Source of the DNA: JAAUUE01 sp943370025
GTDB taxonomy: Bacteria; Cyanobacteriota; Cyanobacteriia; Cyanobacteriales; JAAUUE01
Assembly (NCBI GenBank): GCA_943370025.1
Contig: CALRPI020000014.1
Location: 1-64,000, forward strand
DNA length: 64,000 bases
Reading direction: 5' to 3'
The translations under genes and the position numbers were made by a program. The stretch's first letter is position 1. Every line of letters begins with the position of its first letter. Below the pieces are notes generated by a model. The model was given only the letters and a program-made list of their open reading frames with translations. It was not told where the DNA came from and made no database searches. Below, piece after piece: positions 25,648-32,987 of this stretch.

Positions 25648-26901
25648 CTAGGCAGCAATTAAAGGCTGGAAAGTTCGGGGTTTAATCAGGGCATTCACAA
25701 TTCTTTCACTAGCCATCCTGGCTCCAGATAAATTCCGGGCTGTTGGTCCCACCTGCAAAGCCGCCAAACCGCCCATGAGATAAAGCTCGTGATTTCCCCA
25801 CCGCAGATAGGTAGAAAGCACGGGCAATCCATTAATGATGGGAATGGGATGCTCTTGGAGCATAGTTTGCAAAAAAGGTTGCTGGCATACATTTAAGCTA
25901 AAACCCGTCGCTAACCAGAGGCGATTTTGCTCCGCAACACCAAGGCGACCGCTAATCAACTGGCCTTGGTGATGGCACGCCAAATCCCAAGTCTCTCCAC
26001 CCCATTGGGCAGTTTGCGTCTCACAATTCTCAATAAATTCTACTTTCCCTTCAGCCTTGAGTCGGCAGAGTTGGCTGAAGACGGCTGGGGTTAGGGAACC
26101 TCCATTCCGAGCAGTCATAATGGTTTGCGATCGACTCTGCCAACAGGTAGTGGAATGAAAACCTTTGAGATATTTGGGGCCCAACCAGCCCGGATCTGCA
26201 TCAAAGTATTTCTCATAGAATACCCGCCGTGCCATCATGGTGACTTTTGCCCCCCGGTTTGCTGCCCCGATCGCTAAATGTCCACTAGTCAAACCACTGC
26301 CAATAATCAAAATCTTTTCTCCTTGGCAGTGCAAGTTTCTGAGGTCAACTTGGCTGGAATGCTGGAGGCGATCGCTGGGGTAGGGAGTTTGGATATTCTG
26401 CACCCAATCTGGTAAAAATTTCTGCCCCCCGCCATTAGCCACCACCACCCGCCGAGCTAAAACCGTTGAGCCATCCCCCAACCAGAGTTGAAAACCTTTT
26501 TCTAGGGGGACTATGTTTTCCACCGTAGTAGGAACCACCTGATCCTGTAGTTGGTAATCTTCGGTGAGGCGATCGCAAAAATCTATAAATAACTTAGTTC
26601 CGGGCAGATCGTAGGGAGGATAAAGCTCTGGATCGCGGTCACGGGCAAAATCTCGCAGGGCAAAAGGATCTGCTGCAGGGTTATGTACAGCGGGCGATCG
26701 CAAGTAGGGAATTTCTAGCGCTGCAAACTGCTGTCGCCAATGGGACAACCAACCGCCACTAGGATCAAAAAAACGCAGGCGATCGCCCCAAGCTTTGCGC
26801 TTTTGCAAAAGATGAGCCGCAAAAGTCAGGGCATGAGGTCCGGCTCCAATCACAGCAATATCAATAAGTTCCGAGGATTTGGGATGAGTAGTGGCAATCA
26901 T
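25648..26901 (-). CDS. FAD/NAD(P)-binding protein of the SidA/IucD-like monooxygenase group
   Basis: This 417-residue protein has an N-terminal dinucleotide-binding motif IAVIGAGPHALTFAAHLLQ and a second Gly-rich motif ILIIGSGLTSGHLAIGAANR near residue 195, as in FAD-dependent N-hydroxylating monooxygenases and related FAD/NAD(P) oxidoreductases. It is placed between znuA and the zinc-regulated hemB, divergent from hemB across a gap with a Zur box and a family B element. A link to zinc starvation is likely from context. A substrate is not apparent, and it lacks a close match to characterised siderophore enzymes. Confidence 0.75.
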   Translation of the reverse strand: MIATTHPKSSELIDIAVIGAGPHALTFAAHLLQKRKAWGDRLRFFDPSGGWLSHWRQQFAALEIPYLRSPAVHNPAADPFALRDFARDRDPELYPPYDLPGTKLFIDFCDRLTEDYQLQDQVVPTTVENIVPLEKGFQLWLGDGSTVLARRVVVANGGGQKFLPDWVQNIQTPYPSDRLQHSSQVDLRNLHCQGEKILIIGSGLTSGHLAIGAANRGAKVTMMARRVFYEKYFDADPGWLGPKYLKGFHSTTCWQSRSQTIMTARNGGSLTPAVFSQLCRLKAEGKVEFIENCETQTAQWGGETWDLACHHQGQLISGRLGVAEQNRLWLATGFSLNVCQQPFLQTMLQEHPIPIINGLPVLSTYLRWGNHELYLMGGLAALQVGPTARNLSGARMASERIVNALIKPRTFQPLIAA

Positions 26902-27043
26902 GGCGCTTCAATCAGCAAATTTAGGAACAGGACTGACACCAATATCAACCCATCAGGTGCATAAGGCTTTGCGCCCTTCTATCAGGCTTTGCACCCTGAC
27001 CCCTAGTGGTTAATGACAGAATTAGCATGAGTCCTGAAGAAAT

Positions 27044-27134
27044 AGGACTTACGCACTGCCAATGAATTATTGAGAGTTGTGGACGTTTTTGCGGGTGCTC
27101 CGCGCCCGCAAAAACGTCCAAATGCGTAAGTCCT
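27044..27134. repeat. Family B palindromic element
   Basis: This 91-bp copy is bounded by AGGACTTACGC and GCGTAAGTCCT, with core GGACGTTTTTGCGGGTGC/GCGCCCGCAAAAACGTCC. It lies in the divergent gap between the FAD protein gene and hemB, 17 bases before a Zur box. Confidence 0.85.
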
Positions 27135-27151
27135 AAGAAACAAAAACATTG

Positions 27152-27166
27152 TGATAATGATTCTCA
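27152..27166 (+). promoter_or_regulatory. Zur box in the hemB promoter
   Basis: TGATAAT-G-ATTCTCA matches the 7-1-7 Zur motif at 14 of 15 positions and lies just upstream of TATAAT at 27176-27181. It overlaps the expected -35 region, the right place for repression. Confidence 0.8.
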
Positions 27167-27175
27167 TTATTGCTC

Positions 27176-27181
27176 TATAAT
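27176..27181 (+). promoter_or_regulatory. Probable -10 box of hemB
   Basis: TATAAT follows the Zur box by 9 bases. Transcription would start near 27188, giving a short leader before ATG 27215 or 27251. Confidence 0.55.
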
Positions 27182-27214
27182 AACAAAATTAAGTTCCCCA
27201 CTCTACAAATATTT

Positions 27215-28258
27215 ATGACTGAAGCATCGACAGAGCTATGCCAAGAGGTGATGATCGCAACCTCCACCACTCCAGAAACTCTCCCTCTAGGACAACGCCC
27301 CCGCCGTTTACGGCGGACAGAAACCCTCCGGCGGATGGTGCGAGAAAATAGTTTGCAAATATCAGATTTGATCTATCCCCTGTTTGTCATGGAGGGGGAA
27401 AATCAACAAGTAGAGATTGCTTCCATGCCCGGTTGTTATCGCTACACCCTAGATTTGTTGCTTAAGGAAATTCGGGAAGCTTATGAGTTGGGGATTGGGG
27501 CGATCGCTCTCTTTCCAATGATTCCAGAAACCCAAAAAGATAATGCTGGCACAGAAAGCTATAATCCTCAAGGATTGATTCCCCGTACTGTCCAAGCTAT
27601 CAAGCAAACCGTCCCCGAAATTCTCATCATCACCGATGTGGCATTAGACCCCTACAGCAGCGAAGGTCACGATGGCATAGTCAAGGATGGTCAGATTCTC
27701 AATGACGAAACTGTTGCAATATTAGTCAAGCAAGCCCTTACCCATGCTGCGGCTGGAGCCGATCTAGTTGCTCCTTCAGACATGATGGATGGTCGAGTCG
27801 GGGCAATTCGCCAAGCCCTAGACGCAGCAGGCTGGATTAATGTGGGGATTTTAGCTTATTCTGCAAAATATGCCTCTGGTTACTATGGACCTTTTCGGGA
27901 TGCCTTGGATTCTGCTCCCAAGTTCGGAGATAAGAAAACCTACCAAATGGATGCGGCTAATTCTCGTGAGGCTTTAAAAGAAATTGCCCTCGATATTGCT
28001 GAAGGAGCGGATATGATCATGGTCAAACCAGCCCTTGCTTATCTAGATATTATTTGGCAAGTGAAACAGCAGACAAATCTGCCGATCGCCGCCTACAACG
28101 TCAGTGGAGAATACGCCATGATCAAAGCCGCTGCTGCCTTAGATTGCATTGATGAGAAAGCAGTTATCCTAGAAACTCTAACCAGTATGAAACGCGCTGG
28201 AGCTGACTTAATTCTTACCTATTTTGCCAAAGAAGTCGCCTTGATATTGCAAAAATAA
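27215..28258 (+). CDS. hemB: Zn-independent type delta-aminolevulinate dehydratase (Zur-regulated)
   Basis: This 347-residue (from ATG 27215) porphobilinogen synthase condenses two 5-aminolevulinate molecules for heme and chlorophyll synthesis. The motif DVALDPYSSEGHDGIV, near residue 145, lacks the Cys triad of zinc-type enzymes and matches the Mg-type, Asp-rich form. An upstream TTG at 27170 overlaps the promoter and is rejected. ATG at 27215 is the most likely start; ATG 27251 is also possible (AGAGGTG just before it). The active-site Lys segments are MVKPALAYLDI and AYNVSGEYAMIKAA. It forms an operon with the COG0523 gene 10 bases downstream. Confidence 0.9.
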   Translation: MTEASTELCQEVMIATSTTPETLPLGQRPRRLRRTETLRRMVRENSLQISDLIYPLFVMEGENQQVEIASMPGCYRYTLDLLLKEIREAYELGIGAIALFPMIPETQKDNAGTESYNPQGLIPRTVQAIKQTVPEILIITDVALDPYSSEGHDGIVKDGQILNDETVAILVKQALTHAAAGADLVAPSDMMDGRVGAIRQALDAAGWINVGILAYSAKYASGYYGPFRDALDSAPKFGDKKTYQMDAANSREALKEIALDIAEGADMIMVKPALAYLDIIWQVKQQTNLPIAAYNVSGEYAMIKAAAALDCIDEKAVILETLTSMKRAGADLILTYFAKEVALILQK

Positions 28259-28268
28259 ACCTAAAATC

Positions 28269-29420
28269 ATGACTAATATCTACGATAGCTTAACCCCTAA
28301 GCGGGGAATGCCCATTACCATCATTACTGGTTTTTTGGGCAGCGGTAAAACCACATTGCTAAACCATATTCTGAATAATCAACAGGATCTAAAAGTTGCA
28401 GTGTTGGTAAATGAATTTGGAGATATTGATATTGATAGTCAGCTATTAGTATCGATCGATCAAGATATGGTACAACTCAGCAATGGGTGTATTTGTTGTA
28501 CGATCAATGAAGATTTAGTTGAAGCTGTGTATAAGGTTTTAGAACGGAAAGAAAAAGTTGATTATTTGGTAATTGAAACCACAGGAGTCGCCGATCCTCT
28601 GCCAATCATCATTACTTTTCTCGGCACAGAACTAAGAGATTTAACCCACCTAGATTCCGTCTTAACTTTGGTCGATGCCGAAAATTTCACCCCCGATCAT
28701 TTTGATAGCGAAGCTGCCATGAATCAAATTGTTTATGGTGATATTGTGCTACTGAATAAAATAGACCTAGTTCCTGAAGCTAAGGTGGAGGAGCTGAAGA
28801 ATTACATTCATAGTATTAAAGCTGGAGCCAGAATTTTACGTTGTCAAAGGGGAGAAATTCCGTTGCCGCTGATTCTTGATGTGGGCTATAACGATCCTAA
28901 TTTCTATGCCAAAATGCTTGGGGAAGATGCTACTCCTGACCACCATGATCAGCATGATCGTCATGAATCTAGCCATACAAACCATCACCATGAGCATCAG
29001 CATGATCATCATGAATCTAGTCATACAAGCCATCACCATGATTCTCACGATCACCACCACCACGACCACCATGATCATCACCATTCAGCACACTTAGATA
29101 ATGATGGTTTTATTTCAGTTTCCTTCCAATGCGATCGCCCCTTGAGCCTCACTAAATTCCAAAATTTCCTAGATAATTTACCCAACAATGTATTTCGTGG
29201 CAAAGGAATTCTTTGGTTTGTTGAAAGTAAGCTACGGCATATTTTTCAACTTAGTGGCAAGCGCTTTAGCATTGACGCTGATGAATGGAAAATCCCACCC
29301 CAGAACCAAATAGTTTTCATTGGCAGAGACATAAACCCAGAACAAATACGCCAAGGTTTAGCAAATTGTCAGGAATTTGCCCCTAGCAAAACTCCACAAA
29401 AATCAGTTTCGAGAAGTTAA
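28269..29420 (+). CDS. COG0523 (CobW/ZigA-like) metal GTPase with giant His loop
   Basis: This 383-residue G3E GTPase has Walker A GFLGSGKTTLL at the N terminus, the CXCC metal motif GCICC near residue 76, ETTGVADPLPI, and an NKIDL guanine-specificity motif. The middle carries a very long His/Asp-rich loop (about residues 222-276; over 25 His, arranged HHDHH-like) followed by the CobW C-terminal domain. COG0523 GTPases are proposed zinc chaperones under zinc starvation. It is 10 bases after hemB, so both should share the Zur-controlled promoter. Client identity is not shown; hemB or folE are natural candidates. Confidence 0.92.
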   Translation: MTNIYDSLTPKRGMPITIITGFLGSGKTTLLNHILNNQQDLKVAVLVNEFGDIDIDSQLLVSIDQDMVQLSNGCICCTINEDLVEAVYKVLERKEKVDYLVIETTGVADPLPIIITFLGTELRDLTHLDSVLTLVDAENFTPDHFDSEAAMNQIVYGDIVLLNKIDLVPEAKVEELKNYIHSIKAGARILRCQRGEIPLPLILDVGYNDPNFYAKMLGEDATPDHHDQHDRHESSHTNHHHEHQHDHHESSHTSHHHDSHDHHHHDHHDHHHSAHLDNDGFISVSFQCDRPLSLTKFQNFLDNLPNNVFRGKGILWFVESKLRHIFQLSGKRFSIDADEWKIPPQNQIVFIGRDINPEQIRQGLANCQEFAPSKTPQKSVSRS

Positions 29421-29429
29421 TCACCAGCC

Positions 29430-29520
29430 AAGTTTAGAGGCTACTGATCAAGTCTAATGTTTTGCTCCCACTGAGTACAAAGAATCAGCCCGTCTAGCCA
29501 CTTTATAGCTAACTTCTTAC
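29430..29520. repeat. Degenerate family D element
   Basis: It begins TTTAGAGGCTACTGATCAAG and ends CCGTCTAGCCACTTTATAGC then AACTTCTTA. The palindromic core has decayed. Confidence 0.5.
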
Positions 29521-29560
29521 TGGTGATTACTAACAATTAACCCCAAAAATATCAATTCCC

Positions 29561-30223
29561 ATGAGTAATATTTCTAATCCTACAGTTCCTACAGATTTAA
29601 TGTTGGCTGATAGTACGATCGCTGCGATTAAAACCCAAGCCAAACCGCCTGTCTCTGATGAAGAAATGATGCAGGCTGTGCGGACTCTCTTAATCGGTTT
29701 AGGAGAAGACCCCGATCGAGAAGGCTTGCTAGATACGCCCAAGAGAGTAGTCAAAGCCCTCAAATTCCTCACTCAGGGTTATAATCAATCTCTTGATGAA
29801 CTCCTCAATGGTGCTGTTTTCCATGAAAATGCTAATGAAATGGTTCTAATCCGGGATATTGACCTATTTAGTTCCTGCGAGCATCATATTCTGCCCATTA
29901 TTGGTCGCGCCCACGTCGCCTATATTCCTGATGGCAAGGTGATTGGCTTGTCAAAGATTGCCAGAATTTGTGATATGTATTCTCGCCGCTTGCAAGTCCA
30001 AGAGCGTCTCACAGCCCAAATTGCCGACGCAATCCAAGGTTTGCTCAAGCCCCAAGGAGTAGCGGTGGTAGTAGAAGCAACCCACATGTGTATGGTGATG
30101 CGAGGAGTGCAGAAGCCCGGTTCTTGGACTGCCACCAGTGCTATGAAGGGAGTTTTCGCCGATGACCCCAAGACTCGGCAGGAGTTTATGAGCCTAATTC
30201 GCCATAACCCCGCATTCCATTAA
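29561..30223 (+). CDS. folE: GTP cyclohydrolase I (type IA)
   Basis: This 220-residue FolE converts GTP to dihydroneopterin triphosphate, the first step of folate synthesis. The zinc site residues are visible: Cys and His in SSCEHHILPIIG and the second Cys in ATHMCMVMRGVQKPG. The catalytic and structural segments GKVIGLSKIARICDMYSRRL and QERLTAQIADAI match type IA. It sits downstream of the hemB-COG0523 pair and may be a Zur-linked copy, since the type IA enzyme uses zinc and would need the metal chaperone. A family D element overlaps its stop codon. Confidence 0.9.
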   Translation: MSNISNPTVPTDLMLADSTIAAIKTQAKPPVSDEEMMQAVRTLLIGLGEDPDREGLLDTPKRVVKALKFLTQGYNQSLDELLNGAVFHENANEMVLIRDIDLFSSCEHHILPIIGRAHVAYIPDGKVIGLSKIARICDMYSRRLQVQERLTAQIADAIQGLLKPQGVAVVVEATHMCMVMRGVQKPGSWTATSAMKGVFADDPKTRQEFMSLIRHNPAFH

Positions 30224-30305
30224 GAGGGTATTTATAAAGTGGCTAGAAGGTTTGATTTTGCCCTCCCGGAGGGGACGCAAAATCAAACTTTATCAATGAT
30301 CTCTA
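30221..30305. repeat. Family D element
   Basis: This 85-bp element begins TAAGAGGGTATTTATAAAGT, whose first three bases are the folE stop codon. The core is TTTGATTTTGCCCTCC/GGAGGGGACGCAAAATCAAA and it ends GATCTCTA. Confidence 0.75.
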
Positions 30306-30333
30306 AAAATTATTTTAGTTAAGCAGAAAAAAT

Positions 30334-31056
30334 ATGTGGGCGATTTTGAGTGGAATTGAAGGTAATTTAGCTGCCTACGAAGCAGTTTTAGCTGATATTA
30401 AAAAGCTGAAAACATCAGTAGAAGAATTATATATTTTAGGAGATGTAATTGCTGCCAATGCGGAGAGTAATCGAGTAATTCAGCGACTCCGAAACCCCAA
30501 GAAGAGGGAGCTGAAACCCCAAGTTTGTCTGGGTTGGTGGGAAGAGCAATTATTAATTCTCCACGGTTTGGGCAGGAGCGGAGAACCAACAGCATTAATC
30601 GATCGCTATGGGATTGCCATGACTAAAACCCTCTGGGAAGCGATCGATAAATCCCATCTGCAATGGTTGCGATCGCTGGATTTTGGCTTCTTTGAGTTGG
30701 ATTGCTTGTTGATTCATGGCAGTACTGTCGGGGTGGAAGATGAATTAACTCCAGATACTTCTCCGGTGCAAATGATTGATCGCCTGCTGCGCATGGAGGC
30801 AAATTATCTATTTTGTGGGCGATCAGGCTTGGCTTTCCAGTACGAAATTGCTGCGGGGAGTTTAACTTCAGAAGTGACAACCCTCGATCGACATCCTCAA
30901 CCTCGTACCGCCACCCTCAAACCCCGACAAATCATTGGAGTAGGCAATGTGGGGCGAATTCCCGGTCATGCCACCTATACTCTCTACCAGCCCAGTACAG
31001 GCAAGGTTCAATTTCAAACCGTCCACTACGGCACTGCCAGAGGCTTTCAATCATGA
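30334..31056 (+). CDS. Degenerate metallophosphoesterase-like protein
   Basis: This 240-residue protein aligns with the neighbouring phosphoesterase at 32061 in order and spacing: SGIEGNLAAYEA where active enzymes have DxHGN, GDVIAANAESN for GDxxGYGPxxN, GWWEE for GN-HD, LLIHGST for VHGSP, and CGRSG for GHTH. The Asp and His ligands of the dimetal site are largely replaced. It is probably catalytically inactive or metal-sensing. The final ATGA overlaps the next gene, indicating translational coupling. It resembles a paired pseudoenzyme with 32061 in a zinc-regulated island. Confidence 0.6.
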   Translation: MWAILSGIEGNLAAYEAVLADIKKLKTSVEELYILGDVIAANAESNRVIQRLRNPKKRELKPQVCLGWWEEQLLILHGLGRSGEPTALIDRYGIAMTKTLWEAIDKSHLQWLRSLDFGFFELDCLLIHGSTVGVEDELTPDTSPVQMIDRLLRMEANYLFCGRSGLAFQYEIAAGSLTSEVTTLDRHPQPRTATLKPRQIIGVGNVGRIPGHATYTLYQPSTGKVQFQTVHYGTARGFQS

Positions 31057-31928
31057 ATACACAAATAGCCACACCTCTAGAAATATCTTTAAATACCTCT
31101 AGGGCAACATCAAAATCAACAACCCAAATTACGATCGTGGCTGGATTGCCGGGGGTAGGCAAAACCAGATGGATCCAAGAACAATTGCAGAATAAGCAGG
31201 AATCTGCTGTTTATCTAAATCTAGGGCAGGGAGTAGTGCCGATCGATGCAGTGTACCTAGGGGCGGAAGTTTCTGGGCTAGAGATATTAGTTGAGGAGCA
31301 ACTAAACGAATTTATTTACCACCTCCTCCAGCAAAACCTAGCCCAGAATCATCTCTACCTTGAAGTAGGTTTTTCTATTGACCCGACTTCTCTAGTTTTA
31401 CCTGTAGATAACAGCCTATGCAAACGTGTTGCCGTGGTATCTTTAGCAGCTAATCAAGAAGCTAATCAAGGAGCTAATCAAGAGTCATGGCAAGACTGGG
31501 CTGATGCGATCGTTCCCGGTGTACTCCTTTCTGGGTATGACCAGCAACCCCAAATTTCCCGCTCTGTCCTCACGGGGCAAGTAATTGATGTATCTAGCCT
31601 TGAAACCTTCTGGTATGAACTAGTTCACGGAGCCTACGGTGATGTCCAGAGGGCAAAGGGCATTTTTACCCCCGTAGATGGTAGGATTCTCCACTGCGAT
31701 TTTATGGCTGGATTGCCTGAAACCACAATTACAGAGTTACCCTTACCACCTTGCACCCAAGGCAGACCAGAGCAATTTAGTGGGATTGAAATAGTGGGAT
31801 TTAATCTTGATCAAACAGGAATCGCTCAAACCTTAGGAGATTCCTGCTTGGATGATCAAGCGATCTCCTACTACCAAGAACAACTGAATTCAATGTCATC
31901 AGTCCCAGATGAGAACCATCTCAGCTAA
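31053..31928 (+). CDS. Degenerate COG0523/CobW-like P-loop protein
   Basis: This 291-residue protein starts at an ATGA overlapping the preceding stop, so it is translationally coupled. It has a Walker A ITIVAGLPGVGKTRWIQEQL but no CXCC motif between switch regions, unlike canonical COG0523. The C-terminal part (residues 195-265) keeps CobW_C features such as AYGDVQRAKGIFTPVDGRIL. An ANQEANQGANQE repeat marks a loop. It may be a reduced metal chaperone or regulator partner of the full GTPase at 28269. A longer upstream frame start (30813) overlaps the coding sequence and is rejected. Confidence 0.6.
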   Translation: MNTQIATPLEISLNTSRATSKSTTQITIVAGLPGVGKTRWIQEQLQNKQESAVYLNLGQGVVPIDAVYLGAEVSGLEILVEEQLNEFIYHLLQQNLAQNHLYLEVGFSIDPTSLVLPVDNSLCKRVAVVSLAANQEANQGANQESWQDWADAIVPGVLLSGYDQQPQISRSVLTGQVIDVSSLETFWYELVHGAYGDVQRAKGIFTPVDGRILHCDFMAGLPETTITELPLPPCTQGRPEQFSGIEIVGFNLDQTGIAQTLGDSCLDDQAISYYQEQLNSMSSVPDENHLS

Positions 31929-32060
31929 TTTGCCAACATTTGACTAACTGCACTACGACAGCCGGGACAGTCACAACCAAATCTAGTGATCGCCAACTCC
32001 TCGATCGATTGAGAATTGCGATCAACAGCCCCAAATCGACAACTTACTAGAGAAGAATCC

Positions 32061-32873
32061 ATGAAAACTGCCGTTATATCTTGTATCCATGCCAACTACG
32101 AAGCCCTCAATGCTGTGCTTTCCGATATTGACGATCAACACGCTGATCAAATCTACTGCCTAGGGGATTTAGTTGGTTATGGTCCCCATCCCAACGCAGT
32201 AGTTGAGATGATTCAGTCTCTGGATATTCCCACCTGCCAAGGTTGCTGGGACGAAGATGTGGTGGAAGGCTTAAATGCTTGTGAATGCAGCTATCCTTCA
32301 GTTTTGGCAGAGAATCGGGGCAGACAAGCCCATGAATGGACTAACAAGGCGATCTATGCCGAAACTAGAGAATTTCTGGCACAGTTGCCCCTGAGTTTGC
32401 GAAACGAAAACCTCTGTTTTGTCCACGGTAGCCCCCACAATCAGCACGAATATCTGTTGCCAGAAATGGATGATTTTATAGCTCTGGAAAGAGTCCTAGC
32501 CACTGGGGCAGATATTTTGTTTTGTGGACATACCCATGTGCCTTATGTCCGATCACTCGATGGTGGTCAATTACAAATCAAAGTCACCTTACCTGCCCAA
32601 AATACAGCTCACCAAACTTTTTCTGCACCCCTAAAACGGATTGTCAATGCTGGCTCTGTGGGAGAACCAAGGCACGGCAGACCCAACGCCACCTACGTAA
32701 TTTATGACAGTGAAAGCGATCACATCATTTTCCGAGAAGTAGAGTACGACTACCAAAAAACCTGTGCAGCAATTATTGAAAATGGCCTGCCAGCAATTTT
32801 TGCATGGCGCTTGGCTCAGGGGCTAGAGTTTGCAGAACGGGCAGAAGACCCGACCCATATCTGTGAGCGTTAG
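32061..32873 (+). CDS. Metallophosphoesterase-family protein with Cys in place of metal ligands
   Basis: This 270-residue calcineurin-like fold protein has AVISCIHANYEALNAVLSDI (the usual DxH Asp replaced by Cys), GDLVGYGPHPNAVV, CQGCWDEDVVEG (the usual GN-HD/E Asn replaced by Cys), CFVHGSPHN and LFCGHTHVPYV, and ends with INAGSVGEPRHGRPNATYVI-type signatures (NAGSVGEPR). Two metal-binding positions thus carry Cys, which could shift the site toward zinc. ATG 32061 is chosen over an upstream in-frame codon at 32016. Activity is possible because His, Asp and GHTH remain. It follows the degenerate CobW-like gene by about 130 bases. Confidence 0.7.
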   Translation: MKTAVISCIHANYEALNAVLSDIDDQHADQIYCLGDLVGYGPHPNAVVEMIQSLDIPTCQGCWDEDVVEGLNACECSYPSVLAENRGRQAHEWTNKAIYAETREFLAQLPLSLRNENLCFVHGSPHNQHEYLLPEMDDFIALERVLATGADILFCGHTHVPYVRSLDGGQLQIKVTLPAQNTAHQTFSAPLKRIVNAGSVGEPRHGRPNATYVIYDSESDHIIFREVEYDYQKTCAAIIENGLPAIFAWRLAQGLEFAERAEDPTHICER

Positions 32874-32882
32874 GTCTAACAA

Positions 32883-32985
32883 CTATAGCGATCCTAAATC
32901 ATTTGCGAACAGTTACTAAGTCAACTTGCTTCTGGCAGATGGTTTCACCCGCCTCCGGCGGGTGAAACCATTTAGGGTTGCTATA
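32883..32985. repeat. Family C element with TCC-loop core
   Basis: It is identical in arms to the copy at 17577 (ATAGCGATCCTAAATCATTT ... GCTTCTGGCAGAT), but the core hairpin has TCC in its loop instead of GGA, i.e. the 29-base core is inverted. It ends GGGTTGCTATA. Confidence 0.85.
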
Positions 32986-32987
32986 GG

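Noticed and set aside
28836..29084. Met/Val-rich minus-strand frame opposite the COG0523 His loop
   Set aside because: It is the antisense shadow of the CAT/CAC-rich His loop.
30813..31052. Upstream extension of the CobW-like frame
   Set aside because: The extension overlaps the preceding coding sequence; the ATGA overlap at 31053 gives a clear coupled start.
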